Assembly: GCA_015501605.1 (NCBI GenBank) | Contig: JADNRZ010000035.1 | Span: forward strand, 248,001-312,000 | DNA from: Panaeolus papilionaceus | Lineage: Eukaryota; Basidiomycota; Agaricomycetes; Agaricales | Direction: 5' to 3' | Length of the DNA: 64,000 bases | Shown here: positions 1-12,640 of the stretch, in pieces | Position numbering within the stretch: the first letter of the stretch is position 1 | Layout of the letters: each line of letters starts with the position of its first letter | Translations under genes and position numbers: made by a program | Notes under the pieces: generated by a model | What the model was told of the DNA's origin: nothing | The model's database searches: none | The model's input: the letters and a program-made list of their open reading frames with translations, nothing else

Positions 1-65
1 GGACATCTTCAAACCGGAGAAATCAAGGCTCTGCTCAAACGGGAAGCTGGCAGTGGCTGTGCAAA

Positions 66-1467
66 ATGTTCTGCAACAGGCTTTCCGGTGCTCTACGATG
101 TGCTCAACAGCGAGCTCACCAGTTCTCGACATCCTCGACAGTATTTACAGCTAACGCGTCAAAACGCGTCATATTTTCAGGCATTCAACCTACAGGAATA
201 CTTCATGTAGGTCTTTCCTTGCCTATCCAACAATTTCACTAATAAGCTACGTTGTAGCTTGGAAATTACCTTGGTGCAATCTCGAACTGGGTAAAGCTTC
301 AGAATGAAGCTACAGCAGATGATGATGTTCTATTTTCAATTGTGGGATGGCACGCTTTGACATTACCACAAAACCCAAAGGAATTGTCCAAGTCAAGGGC
401 AAACATGTTAGCGACATTGCTTGCATTTGGAATTGACCCCAAGAAATCTACGATCTTTTATCAGGAGGATGTAAGTTTCTAATTACATATAACATGCCAT
501 ACATATTTATTATAATCCACCTAGAATCAATGCCATGTTGAGCTGGCCTGGATTTTAAGCTGCATAACGCCCGTTGGGAAGCTTCGGAGGATGACAACAT
601 GGAAGGTACGTGTTTTCAGACAAATAAATCCAGAAGCCTCATTATAAGTATCGCAGGCAAGGCTGGCAGACTCTAGGAACGCAAACGATGAATCAGAGGT
701 TGATGAGTCAATGCTGAATACGGGTTTATTCACGTACCCAGTCCTTCAGGCGGCAGACATTCTCGCGTACAGGTAAAAGCTCTGGAATGGTACAACGCGA
801 CATACGTTTGACTCTGTGAGATTTTAGAGCGACTCACGTACCCGTCGGGGAAGATCAGACTCAGCACCTAGAGCTAAGTCGTGATTTAGCCGAAAGTTTC
901 AACAAAACCTTCGATCCTAAAAAACGATTCTTCCCCCTTCCCTCGCAACTCATCAGTACGTTCCAGTCATTCCTTTTGTTCTTTTTTTTAAGGCAGCCTT
1001 GCTCATATAACCCCACAGCACCCTGTAGACGTGTTCTATCATTGAAAGACCCTTCGTCAAAAATGTCCAAGTCTGCTCCTGATGCTTCATCACGCATTCT
1101 TTTAACCGATACCTCATCACAAATCGAGAAAAAGATTAAAGGAGCGGCGACCGACTCTATCCAGGGAATCTCTTACGACCCCATTAACCGCCCAGGGACC
1201 TCCAACCTCATTTCTATACTTGGAGCATGCACCGGAGAATCGGTAGAACAAATTGTGCCTCGGTACGAAGGCAAGGGACATGGTCACCTCAAGAAAGATG
1301 TCGCCGAAGCTCTAGAAAACTTGATGAAGGGTCCTCGCGCAGAGTTCGCAAGGCTGCAGGCAGAACAGGGCTTCCTTGCATCGATTGCAGCGGAAGGTGC
1401 TGCTAAAGCTAAAGAGAGGTCAAGTAAAACGTTGAAGGCAGTCCGGGAGATGTTAGGATTGTGCTAG
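66..1467 (+). CDS. MSW1: Mitochondrial tryptophanyl-tRNA synthetase (class I), six exons
   Basis: Charges mitochondrial tRNA-Trp with tryptophan. Exons inferred at 66-206, 258-470, 525-605, 657-772, 828-955 and 1019-1467 keep one frame throughout (1128 nt, 375 residues), the usual size for this family. The N-terminus is rich in Arg, Ser and Gln with almost no acidic residues, as expected of a mitochondrial presequence. It is followed by FSGIQPTGILHLGNYLGAI, which holds the class I HIGH-type signature (here HLGN) rebuilt across intron 1. GEDQ lies in the middle, and KMSKS is present at codons near 1062-1076 with the neighbouring SLKDP. I chose the ATG at 66 because it gives this presequence and runs in frame into exon 1. 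The family call is firm; the last intron (956-1018) could use another acceptor. Confidence 0.93.
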
Positions 1468-1630
1468 CCTCGTAAATATCTCCACACCCACTAACTTAAT
1501 ATATATTACTCGAACATTTAATGCTATTTACTTCCCCAGCTCCGTTTCTCATCTATGGTCGCGTGTCAACTGGCGTGCTCAGCAGGCAGAAGTGGCCTAT
1601 GTGCCAACGATCGACAGGCATTCCAATGGA

Positions 1631-2376
1631 CTACCAATCCCCCTGCATCTCACTCAATCGCTCGATGAGTCTTAGCCGCCTCGTTTCTTCTTGCCCAATA
1701 CAAAAGTCTCCCAGCACCATCGGAGAAACGACTGCGCCAGCGAAGGTAAACACTGAGGCGACGATGACATGTTGCTGCGACCAGACAAATATGTAAAGTC
1801 CCCCAACCATGCAAAATACTCCAACCACAAGAAAAGGCATGGGCGAAAAAAGCGAATACCCCAACCAGGAATAGAACATTTTTTCAGCAAATTTCCAAGG
1901 CCTCCGTTTTTTCTCCCCTCCTCTGCGAAAGTTTCTCTGGTTATTGAATGCTTCCTCGAGGTGGGCCTTTTCCTTGCTTGAAAGACGGTCGAGCCACCGC
2001 GCTGTAAGGAAGGCCAACGAGGCGGATGTAATGTCTAAAAGCAGACCGCTGAGGTACAACGAATTGATGGCGCGGATCGCAATGCTTGGCTCTTCAGAAG
2101 CGCCGAGCGCTACAGTGGAGGTCATCAATTGTGCCTGAATTGCGGCAACGAAAACAGCCTATGAAAGTACTACAGCATGAACACAGCTTTACATGAAAAC
2201 AAGGTAAAGGGGTCTACTGCAACAGTCATCAGGTTGAACCCTTTTATCAGGTCGTCGTGATGGCAATCTTTGGAGGTTGGGTCTGCCTGAGCACTCTGTA
2301 AAGATTCAAAGGGTGAATCCTTCATCTGAAGTGTGGCGTATTGGTGAGCTCCTCGGTTGATCGCCAGAAGTATCAC
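1631..2376 (-). CDS. Small predicted multi-pass membrane protein, function unknown
   Basis: The main exon (about 1631-2145) reads about 165 residues. Three hydrophobic stretches are visible: around residues 22-43 (SLYLSGLLLDITSASLAFL), 89-116 (LFSPMPFLVVGVFCMVGGLY) and 121-142 (VIVASVFTFAGAVVSPMVLG). A basic, charged loop (about 45-82, with RRGGEKKRRPWKF) separates the first from the second, and a short charged tail ends the protein. An upstream reading frame at 2190-2376 (…LIKGFNLMTVAVDP) probably supplies the N-terminus through an intron near 2150-2200, but I could not place that junction without a phase conflict, so the start is open. I do not recognise the family. Small membrane proteins of this layout are common hypothetical genes in agaricomycetes. 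Confidence 0.6.
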
Positions 2377-3704
2377 TGTAAGAAATTGTTCTCAGCTAGG
2401 TCGATATTTTTGATACCTCGTGTGTTGTGAACAACTGCAGTCGGTCACCTGTTGCGAGCGCCTCGAGGTCGAATCGGCTTCGAAGGGGTTATATAATTGG
2501 GCCCCACGCTCATTAAGTTCACCTCGCGTTGCAATTGCGCGCTACCTTTTACTGGTCAGGTCATAGGCCTACAAGACACCACGTGTCGTATGTCTTCTGT
2601 TTGTCTTATGAATTTCCAAATTTTCTTCTTGAGATGAGATTTGCCTCCTTTACTGTCTCTGCCTGCCCTATGGGAAGCCAACCTGAGGAACCTTCTGGCG
2701 GCGCAAGGCTTTGTGGGAGGGAGACAAGGCTGCAGCGCCGAATGAAATCCTGAGAGAAAGAGATAAACCTGACATGTTTTAGAAACCAGATTAAAGTGTG
2801 TAACTAAGGGACCGCGGTCATCGGGCGACTTCGACATTGAGGAAGGGTCCAGTGAGTCGCAGCAGTGGAGAATAAACAAAAAGCTGTGACTCAAAATAGG
2901 TAGAGATTTTAGGTCTGGGTAAGGATCCATCGATGTACTCTTTTTTATTCTTTATATTTCGATGCTCTTGTCAATAATCTGCAACAATACCAATATATTG
3001 TGTTTAGACTCACCTTGGCTTCCAGTTCGGAGATAAGCGAACATTATTGACTAGGTGGCTGTGTAACTTCATTTCTGAAGTTTTGAGCTTGATGAGGGTT
3101 GATGATGCTCTTCCATGTGGACGTGCTTTTGTGCCACCATCAGGGCCAACCGTCTTCAGCTTGCTCAATATCATTGGGAAAAATACTTGTTGTATGACAA
3201 AAAGCTTCTGTCTGGGATGGTATGGGTAATCCTAAGTACTGTGCCACTGACAACCGTTGTCTGGAGGAAGTATTTGTGAGTTAGCACAATGCGACGCAAG
3301 TGCACATGTTATTTCTTGGTATTGGTATGGTTTTTTTTCTCATGAAATAATGTCTTATGCTAACTTGAATATCAGTACGATGTCAACCACTTCTTCTGTG
3401 TGCAGAGAACTTGCCCAAGACCTTGTACGAAAGCCTTCGTTTTCGAAAGGACGATTATTGGCACGCTCAACTTCTGCCCACCTCATCATAACCATTAGTT
3501 CAATTCCAGACTAGCACTTGCGCAGGAATTATCTTTCGTGTCAAGAATTTTTGATTGCTCGTGCCCTCACTGATTCTACACCTTCATACGCCGCCAGTGC
3601 TCGATGCTCTCAAAAAAATCCCATTTTTCTTCTTGTTTGACAATTCGATGTGGATCGTGCCAACAAAAGACAGGTGCCTCTTCTATGCTTCACCATCAGC
3701 CGCC
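2377..3704. other. Intergenic stretch, no gene recognised
   Basis: Several open frames of 60-124 codons occur on both strands, but none has splice-supported extension, a recognisable motif or a convincing start context. The 3' part (3555-3704) is AT-rich and probably holds the promoter and 5' leader of the gene starting at 3705. Confidence 0.5.
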
Positions 3705-6076
3705 ATGGCCACCCACCCGCAAGGAACCGGAGACACGGTAGCGCAACACTGTGAACCAAGTGTTATACCCACTAGACCTAACAACGAAAACGCTTTTCAA
3801 TACCTCAGTCACATCCCGGGAGATGTTCAGGCCAAGGCCGTGGCTGACGGTTCTAACTTGATTGACGAGCTCAATAGACTTAGAGACGAGCTCCAGTTCG
3901 TGAAAAGAGCGGTATGTGAACAAATAAATCAAATTCTTTCTGGGCGGGCTAACTGATGACCGTTAATCAGAGTCCGTTTAGAATCGCCGAGATGGCACTT
4001 GAAATTCAAATCGAAAGGTTTAAAGTTATGGAAGTCAGCAATGCGAGAGAAGCAGCTGTGCAGAGGCTCTCCGACGCGTATTCGTCAATTCGTATCAAGA
4101 ATGAGGTAATTGAGAAGCTCCAATCCCAGCTTGACTCGTCTGGAAAGTCAGGATCCGGCGGTGCAGAAGCCACTATCAAAACTACCGATCCTCATGGACT
4201 CGCCCACAACATCGATTCTCCAGTGTCTTTCGTTTCAGCAGTTGTTGACCAGGAGGTGGACGGTATGAAGGCGCATATAGTCAACCTTGAGACCACCGTT
4301 GAGGACCTTCGTCTAAGCTTGAGGCAACTGCAGCACGCTGGCTTACAACCTCTCCATTCTCCCGCACTACGCAGTGATTCCCCGTTCGGGATTGGTTTGA
4401 GAATGTTGAATGATCCGCCTCCCAGATATGAGCTTGGTTTGCACAAGGTTCGTCTTAGGTCTCGCCATTTGTCAACTACTAAACGCTGGTCTTTTCTTCG
4501 TACTTAGGTTCCTTACGATGACATCGCCATTCAGACAGACACACTTGATCATAACGTCCATGGCGAACTGTCTGATTTAGAGGAAAACCCTGTGATTCAA
4601 GCTATTTTGGCTGGTCTTACCGACGTCAATGTAAGTCGGCCCAATTGTTTCCCTTAGCACTGTAATCATGCTTATCGTGTTATTTAGTACCAACCCCCGC
4701 ATACCACTGACCTCGCAGAACTGGTTAAAGCTCGAGAGGAACTCCTCGCTGCCATCCCACTACCAGATAATCCACCTGATCCGACTCTCAGCGCTATTAT
4801 CATTCCACCTCCATTCAGCCTTCATGAATTTCTCAACACAGCACCAGGGGTAAGTCTGAAGGTTCTTTTTGAAGTCGTTAGGCTTTACTGACGTTTTTCT
4901 AGCCTCTTAGAGCATCGTGGGTGACTTTGCAGCTTTTTTGGATACAAACTGAATCCACCATTACAGCCTGGCGAATTATAAAATTTTGCACAACGCAACC
5001 ACACATTGGTGCCCTGAACGCGAGGAGCACGGTTATATGTACGTTCCGGCGTTCAAGTGTTCCACAAACCCGCGAATTGCGACTGCCCATCGATGGGCCC
5101 CGACTGACGTTGTTGGTAGGATGGCCAAGCCCACAGGTATTCATATCTCCTCTCCGCCCGACGATCACTCATGATGCTTTCAGAGTGCTTTTACAATCGG
5201 GAAGGCGTATGGTATTATGCGGGCTCATATCGTGCCTTCAAGCTCGACGATATGTCGACCACAGAGTGGGCACAGCTTTCCAATGAAGTATGGATTATCC
5301 TCCTTAGCCCCGTATCCAGGTACTGACGGCAATCCATATAGGCCATTTCCGCAATTGTGAAAGAAACCATCGCTGCTCGTAAAAATTCTTCGCCCCAAAA
5401 TACCTACGAGACTACACAGTTGTACGCTGCAGGTGCCCTTAAAGTCACATGCGTGGGACTACAATGTGTTGGATTCAACCAAGAGGTGTACAAGTCGATG
5501 ATTGAGCACTCGATTAAATTCAGTGAGAGCAAATGGAAGACGATGATCCCAGTCCCCTTGTCTCTAGGCACTGCCAACTCGATTTCATCCCCTTTCAGCC
5601 AACCAGCGGGTAGCATGTCCAGCGTTAGCAGTGTCTCAGCGTCTGGGTCCGTTTGTGAAAGTGTTCGTTCCCGCTCTCCAGCAGCGAACATGACGACCCC
5701 TTTGTTGACATCTGGAATGAGGGTTTCCCCTGGTATGAGGGCTCATCAAGGACCACGGGCCGTTTCTTCGATCATGGGCACCATGTCTGGGGTAGGTGGG
5801 ATACACGCCAATCAAACGTGTACTCCTGTTTCCAGTCCTTCTGGGATGCTTTCTACGCCTGTTTCAATGAATGGGGGACCAGGTGGGCTGGTACTCGGAG
5901 ATAGCGTCAGTGGTCTCAGCTTGGGATCTTCTGTTTGGAATGGAAAAGGAGGTGCACATGCTGCGATGCTTGGGAGTGCGGCTCTTGGAGTCTTACTAAA
6001 TTCACCGACCCCACTTCGAGGTGTTGGGATATCGAGGGTGGGCACTGGCGTCGCTGATAACGCGGGGAAACGTTGA
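3705..6076 (+). CDS. Coiled-coil protein with conserved C-terminal domain (DUF6697-like)
   Basis: Eight exons are inferred: 3705-3911, 3971-4447, 4508-4630, 4688-4849, 4903-4916, 4967-5136, 5184-5287 and 5342-6076. They give one frame of 1992 nt (663 residues). The start sits in a strong context (gccgccATGGcc). Residues about 55-165 are heptad-rich (LIDELNRLRDELQFVKRA; VIEKLQSQLDSS; IVNLETTVEDLRLSLRQLQ) and look like coiled coil. Residues about 330-470 form a globular block with HRWAPTDVV, MAKPTECFYNREGVWYYAG, LYAAGALKV and GLQCVGFNQEVY, which I associate from memory with the basidiomycete domain DUF6697. The tail is Ser/Gly-rich and probably disordered. The 14-nt exon 4903-4916 is needed to avoid a stop and is the weakest part of the model. 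No enzymatic role can be assigned. Confidence 0.82.
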
Positions 6077-6186
6077 ATTAAACGACGGTATCAGCAAAGC
6101 AATATGATAGACTATGCGCGTAGAATTTGAGAGTAGTTATAGAGCCAACAAGTCGACTAAGTACCAGTCGATAGAGTTGAAGCTAA

Positions 6187-8718
6187 TCAAGTAGACGAAT
6201 GGAATTTCTGTCTAACGAGTTGCGCAATACGAGCTGGCAAGCTAAGTTGCATGTACTGCATATCTGCGATCAACACTGTGAGTTCCTGGGTCAATTCCAG
6301 GTGTTCCTTGCTCAGGATAGCGCGCACTTGTTGTGACTTCTCCGCTCGAAGATCGCGGTTGAGTTGCGACAATGCGTCTTGACGACTCTGAAGGACCTCG
6401 TCTAATTTGCTGTACATCTTGCGGCCAGCCTTCGTGTGCGGGAGATCTTTTTGATATGCCACGAGCTCCTTCTGCAGTGAGAGTGGTCGCAGTTCCCTCG
6501 CTCTGTCAATAATGCTATCAAGAAGATCCCTCGCTGATTCCTTTGAATGTCCCAGGCGTTTGTAGTCGGCACTTCGGTCGAGCATCAGCGAAAAATAGTC
6601 ACTCTTCAGTTCCTGCTCTCGAAGAATGCCCAGCTCCTCCGATTCCACATCGTCCCACATAGTAGTCGCCAGTGTGATCTTGTGGAAACAATCTTTGCCA
6701 CATAGTTCCTCAAAAATTTTGAGATTCTTCAATGTCGTTCCCCCCATGCGATTATCGGAAATGCGGTGAAGATAGATGAGACCGGCGAGGTACACTTGAT
6801 TGGTGAATCTAAGTGACTTGAGGGTTGATGAAGGGGTACTCCGACGATAAATTTAACGTACCGTTGCCTAAGCCATTCTGATATCAATTTGAATATCTCC
6901 AGGTCGCTCTTGTTGGTGTCGTTGAAGCCTGGGGTATCAACGATGTAAATCTTGGAGTCACCGCTCTGTACACGGATAATATGAATTTCGCTGGTGCACG
7001 ATTCCAAGTCATCCCCGATCGTGAGGTTGTAGCCCGTCGCGTTCTTGATAAACTAAGAAATGGTCAATTTCAACCTGGAAGGACGGAATAGTATGGCGAC
7101 GCTACTCACAGTGCTTTTTCCGGCACCCGTTGGTCCCATGACGCTGCGGTATTCGATACCATAAGAACAATATTTTAGCCTATAGTCCGGGACGTATAAC
7201 ATACGCAATGATAAAATCATCTTCTGATAGCTCCAGAGGGTCGTTTATTTCGTCGCCAGTTGCTGCGTCTGTTAAGCTAAATGACTTAGGCTTGCTGCGA
7301 AGAAAACATTGATCTCAGAACGATAGAAAAGTAGAATTGGAAACCAGTGGACTATGTAAACAACTTACTTTACTTTTCGAACAAAGTTCGACTTCGAGTT
7401 TTTGTTTTCCACCAGTTCTTTGATGTGCTCGTAGAGTGTTTCATTCTCGGGGTTAGACCAGCGAGCGTAACGAGCGCCCCGCTTCAGAGATCGCTATATC
7501 ATAGGATGAGAATTAAACTAAAAGTGTTTACAGAACATACAAAACCTTCAAGGTGAAGTTGCGTAACTGGAGTTCTTGTTGCTTTTGATTCAAATTTGGA
7601 GGAGCTTCTGACTAGGCTCATGCAAAAGATCAGTATGTTTGAAGTCGAATGCGGAACAAGCGAAGAAGCGGACTTCCATCTGACCTTACTCGACGTATCT
7701 GGCCGCCAAATTCCTGTTAACCAGAGGACTGACGACTCGCTCAAGGTGGAAACTTCTTCGATAAAGTTTGTTGGAAGGACGGTATCCAGATTGCCGACGT
7801 TAATGTCACATAAAATCACGACGAGAGACGAAGCATGACTGCAGGAGAGAAGCGCGTGAGCTACGGTGACCAGCAACCTAGGGTACGAAATCGATGAGCA
7901 GGCGTTCACATACTTTGAGACACTCTGTCGTAATCTTTCTGGGCTATAGCCCGGCTCGAAGATGGTCATCATAGAGCGCCTACCTATTACAATCGAATGT
8001 CGCTGACTTTTTGTAGATCTTGACGACGACGACATTGCATCATCGTTAGAGTAAGCCATGAGACTCTTTTGTGCCTTGATAGTTTGTCATGCCAGTGTCA
8101 GATGAATACTCCAGACAGTCAAGAAGGCTTGATGAATCGCCTCAGAACTTCGTACTGACTAACCTGATCAACCAGCGTCTTGTCCCCAAAGAAGTGCCTA
8201 CGTTTCCTCAGCATCAATTGAAAATTCCTAAGGGTATCTAGAGTAATGAATGCTGCACTTACAACTCTAGCTTTCGCCTGAAGAGGTCCAAAAAGTTCAT
8301 CATGCAGCGTCCAAATAGTACCGATAGTGGATGAAGAGTTTAGATATTCAACCCGGGAATCCAAGATTCTGTAAGAAACACCTTATCTAGACAGGTTCTA
8401 AACAGGTGTCAAACGCAGGACCAGCACGAGGTTGAAGGCTGCTTTCTGCATCTGGCACAACGTTTCATAAATCGCTTTATCGATGGATGCCATGCAGGTG
8501 ATCACCCCACTGCATGTTCTTGACGCGTTTCGAAGTCGAGCTGTCAGAGACACATCCCCTAGTTTCATACGATCACTCCTTGACAAAGTTTTGCGAAACT
8601 TCACGTCAGCGCCTAAATCATGAATGGTCCATGGTGAAAGATTGCTACTGTGGTAAGTTGCAATGATGGGGAACGGAAGAAAAGTGTCATCAAGGTGTCC
8701 TACCCCATGGTCGCACAA
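6187..8718 (-). CDS. GTPase paralogue A: long form with N-terminal SVLWLTGIW module
   Basis: A P-loop GTPase, probably of the AIG1/GIMAP-like G-domain group. Exons (3' to 5' on +) are 6187-6808, 6862-7052, 7110-7143, 7205-7294, 7369-7493, 7546-7607, 7690-7838 and 7914-about 8062. Phases agree through the GTPase core. G1 is VMGPTGAGKST, alone in a 34-nt exon. G3 is IYIVDTPGFNDT. The G4 position reads LATTMWDDV, so the usual NKxD is absent. A helical C-terminal region (about 110 residues) follows. The N-terminal module contains HSIVIGRRSMMTIFEPGY, VVILCDINVGNLD and SVLWLTGIW. Further upstream, frames at 8176-8362 (ARVVSAAFITLDTLRNFQ) and 8398-8718 probably add N-terminal exons, since the first is also linked to the copy at 16380. 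The true start is unresolved. Confidence 0.8.
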
Positions 8719-9073
8719 ACTCGCAAATTCGCACGGCCCAAGCCGAGCTCAAGTTCATATTAAATTATCAATACTAAGTATACTGTAGTATGGAGTGGAT
8801 ATGGTGCGAGTCATGGTGCACACCTTGCGATCTGTTACAACGCTGATAACAACAAATTTGGTCATTGTTTAATGCCCAAAGAAGAATACGAAAGATGCGA
8901 AGTGCAGGAGATATGTACGAAACAATTTAAAATTATGCTATATAAAAGGGCCAAAAGTCCAAAAACGAAGGATAGGGAAGGAAGTCCGAGTCTATGGAAC
9001 TGTGATTTCATGGGCCAACAAAACATAAGCAGAATACCAAACATAAAGAGAAAAGAGGAAGAGGAGAGGCATG
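8719..9073. other. Short intergenic stretch, nothing recognised
   Basis: AT-rich sequence between two tail-to-head GTPase genes on the minus strand. It would hold the 3' end of the 9074-12640 gene and upstream sequence of the 6187-8718 gene. No motif was recognised. Confidence 0.4.
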
Positions 9074-12000
9074 CTACTTCTTTCCAACAACCCCTGCTAT
9101 GAAATTCCGCAAACGTGTCGGAAGACCGAGCTGCATGTATTGCATGTCTGCAATCAACGCCATGAGTTCTTGAGTCAACTCCTCATGCTCCTTCTTCAAC
9201 AGAATTTGCACTTGTTCCGATTTCTCTGTTCGTAGGTCTCGATTAAGCTGCTGCAATGCTGCGTGATGCGACCGGAGCACATCATCCAGCTTGTCGTACA
9301 TCTTGCGCCCGGCATCCGTATGTCGAAGGTCTTTGTTGTACGCGACGAGTTCCTTTTGGAGAGAAAGAGGTCGCAAGTCGGTAGCATCGTTGATGATCTC
9401 TTCTATGAGTCCTTTCGCCGATTCTGGGCTGTTCTGAAGCCTCTCGAATCGGGCGCCGTTACGGACCACATACGAGAAATAGTCGTCCCGTAACTGTCTC
9501 TCTCTCTCCTTCCCGGTGTCCTCGTCCACGTCGTCCCACATCGTCGTGGCCAATGTCACCTTGTGGAAACAGTCTTTGCCGCATAGCTTCTCAAAGATCT
9601 GGAAGTTCTTCAGTGTTGTACCTCCCATGCGATTGTCAGATATGCGATGCAGATATATCAGACCACTGAGATACACCTGGTTGGTGAAACTGCGATGACA
9701 TCAAAAATTTTAAAAAAGGTGTATATATCACAAGGAACCCACCGTTTTTCAAGCCATTCAGATATGAGTTTGAATATATCCAGGTCTGTGCGATTGGTAT
9801 CGTTGAACCCCGGTGTGTCAACGATGTAGATATCGCTGTCACCGAAACGAATGACATGAATTTCACTGGTGCACGATTCCAAATCGTCGCCAATCTCAAG
9901 TTTGTCGTACCCGGTTGCGTTTCGTATGAACTGCAACAAGCTCTTCTCAATATTGATCAAGCAAGTCGATATCTTTCAAACGTACCGTACTCTTCCCAGC
10001 CCCAGTGGGACCCATGACGCTGGTCAGATAACAACAAATTAGGTCTGTTTGCGTCATTGCAGAACATCTGTAGACCTACGCAATAATGAAATCGTCTTCT
10101 GAAAGTTCTAATGAATCTTGAACTTCTGTCGCAGGACCGTGACCCGCCAACGAGACCCCATGCGGGCTGCGTAAATAGTCAAATAATAGGTCACCGGGAA
10201 AAAGGGGGCTGTCTTCACCTTTCCCTGCGTTTTACGAGATCTCCTTCTTTGCGCTTCATCAAAGCTTCAAGAGCAGCTCGTAGAGATTTGTCATCAGACC
10301 AGCGAAAGTAACGCGCGCCTTTCTTGAGAGATGGCTTTTTTTAATGGAGTTAGAACGAGCGTCGATGTTGACAATGAAACGCGGAATAATCAATACCTTC
10401 AGAATTTGATTGCGCAGCTTCAGTTCGTATTGCTTGCGTGCGACCTGCGACGAAACAGTGTTTGCAGTCTGTGTTTTCAATTTGTTACCAGTCTAGGAAC
10501 GGTCACTTCCATGAACACGTAGCCATTGTTGCAAGTAGAACACGAACCTTCGAATGCTGTGTATCGTCTTTCTCTACTGCATTGTTCTCACTGGTGCCAT
10601 CAAGCGTTGGTTCTTGTGGGGGATTATTCGAGGAAGGTGGTGAGATAGCAACTTTGGAACTCGCTTGGGCTTCTGCCTCTTCAATCTTTCTAAGAATCAG
10701 TGTTGTGAGGGAGGAGGGGTCAACGGTAAATTACCGTCGATGATGCTGACGTCTCTGGTCTGTCATTATCGGTAGGTGTATTTTCGCTAAAATGTTCGTA
10801 TGTGTGAACATCTGTTGGGGACGGCTGAGAGTAACTTCGGCGGTTCAAACTAACCTGTAGTCCTTGTTTCCACCGCCAAAAGCACCACCAAAAGAAAGGG
10901 TGGAACCCATTTCGGAACGAAGTGAAGCAAACTAACCATTACATTTGGCGATATAAAAATGAAAGTAATTAGGAGAAAAACACACCGTGTAGTGATCCGT
11001 CTCAAAGCTACTCTCAATGGGAGAAGGTGGGGAGGAACTCGGCGTCATGGTAGGGGACGAAGTGAACGCCCTCCTAGTTTCGAAAGAATAGGATTGTGCC
11101 TGAAAAATTACTCGTCCTGAGCAGAATAAACACGCAATAAAACGACGAACTTTATGCGGGGGTTGTGTTAGGTTGTTTTCGTACTCTGAGGAATGAGCAT
11201 TTCGTCCTCCTGTGGTCTCGTCCTGTGCACCACGTTGAGTGGGTGGTGCAGCCGTACCGTGCTTCCAAAAAATTGGCAACATAAGCAATGAGGCTGCGAT
11301 AGAGCGAGGAAATCCACTCACTGCCTGCGTTGTAGAGATGCGTGGGTTGGTATATGTCCGTTTGTTGCTACTACTGCAAAACCCATGAGTATTTGCTGAG
11401 AATGCTTGAAGAAATTTTCAAGGTTAAAACTGACCCGTCGTTCATGTTCCCATCCGCGAAATCAGCCTGACCACAAACGTTTGACACTAGAAAAATAGCA
11501 TGAAATCAGGATGGAAAACGCACTACTTTATCTTGAAGAATGTAAGGGGTGTCTGAGCTTCCGATATCACGAGATGAAGACGAGTCTCGGGCAAAGGGAG
11601 TTACGATTGGAGATGAGGATTGGGCCTGCTAAATGACTCGTCAAGCGCTAAACGATACACGCAACGCCCAGACACACCGGGCCCGACACAGAGGATCTCT
11701 TTGACTTATCTCGGTCATCTTGTGAGGGAGTTGGGGAATTTGTGTCATTATAGGTATTCATATCACTGTCGCTGCAAGGTTAATATCCATGAACACTTTC
11801 TGAAGACGGTCGACAGTAACATCCGAGATTCAAACTGACCCATTGTTCTTGGTCTCAGCTCTGGCAGAAGAGGACGAACCTATGACGGGAGGAGGCGAGG
11901 CGACCTAACCGCAGATGTTTGATATTAGACAACAGGACGTAATCAGGAAAAAACGGACTCTTTCATCGCTAGACTCATTTGCGGTATCAATATCCGAGCC

Positions 12001-12640
12001 TCCAACTTCGCGACTAGAATACGAAGGTCGAGAGGAGGTAGACTGAATCGTATCATCGGGATATAGCTTCCACATCCCCGTCAACCACAACACTGATTTT
12101 CCATATGCGCATAAATCTTCAACCAGATCGCCAGGAATATTGCCCTCTGAGTGTTTGTCAATGTTACACAAGACCACCCAGAGCGAATTGGCACTGTGTT
12201 TTTTGAGTGGGTTATTGTGAACAGCGGTCTACGGAAAACCACACACCTGCCCCCGCCTTCACCATCTTTTTTTACTACGAAACCCGGTTGGAAAGAGGCC
12301 GGTATGTTGACATGGTTGACCTTGACGGGCAGCCGACTCGAAGTGGACTCTGACGTTTGGACATCTGTTTTAGTTTTGGTGAGGATATCACGGGCCTGAC
12401 CATTTAAAAACCATTCAGGCCGTGACCGAGTGTCAGTACAGAGGAAGAGAAAGATGGTAATGTCTCTCACCGCTAGAACGAGAGTCTCATCCCCGATGAA
12501 AATGCTATGTTTCCAATTAGTTCCGCACAATCACATAAGTACAACAAGCGCACTCACAGCTCCTCTTTCCTTGAAAATCTGGAGATCCATCTACGCATTG
12601 GTTATGATGTTCCTGGTGTATGTATAGGGAGTATATAGGG
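9074..12640 (-). CDS. GTPase paralogue B1: long form with variant N-terminal module
   Basis: GTPase core exons at 9074-9689, 9743-9930, 9986-10019, 10080-10166, 10219-10334 and 10397-10444 join in consistent phase. G1 is VMGPTGAGKST in a 34-nt exon, G3 is IYIVDTPGFNDT, and the G4 position reads LATTMWDDV. The linker exon KQYELKLRNQILK followed by SLKKGARYFRW corresponds to KQQELQLRNFTLK/SLKRGARYARW of paralogue A. Upstream, coding-like exons continue: TLILRKIEEAEAQAS (about 10690-10735), a Ser/Pro/Thr-rich exon (about 10985-11100), GKSVLWLTGMWKL with a Ser-rich tail (about 11960-12170), VNHVNIPASFQPGFVVKK (about 12250-12400) and NWKHSIFIGDETLVLA (about 12470-12540). The last three match the order of the A module. 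Exon borders upstream of 10444 are approximate. Confidence 0.72.

Noticed and set aside
2556..2930. 124-codon minus-strand frame
   Set aside because: No recognisable motif, Ser/Leu/His-rich by chance composition, and no neighbouring exon in phase.
7596..7838. Plus-strand frames opposite the type-A N-terminal exons (also 16804-17067 minus)
   Set aside because: They are antisense shadows of the conserved SVLWLTGIW exon. The sense frame is the one conserved between paralogues.
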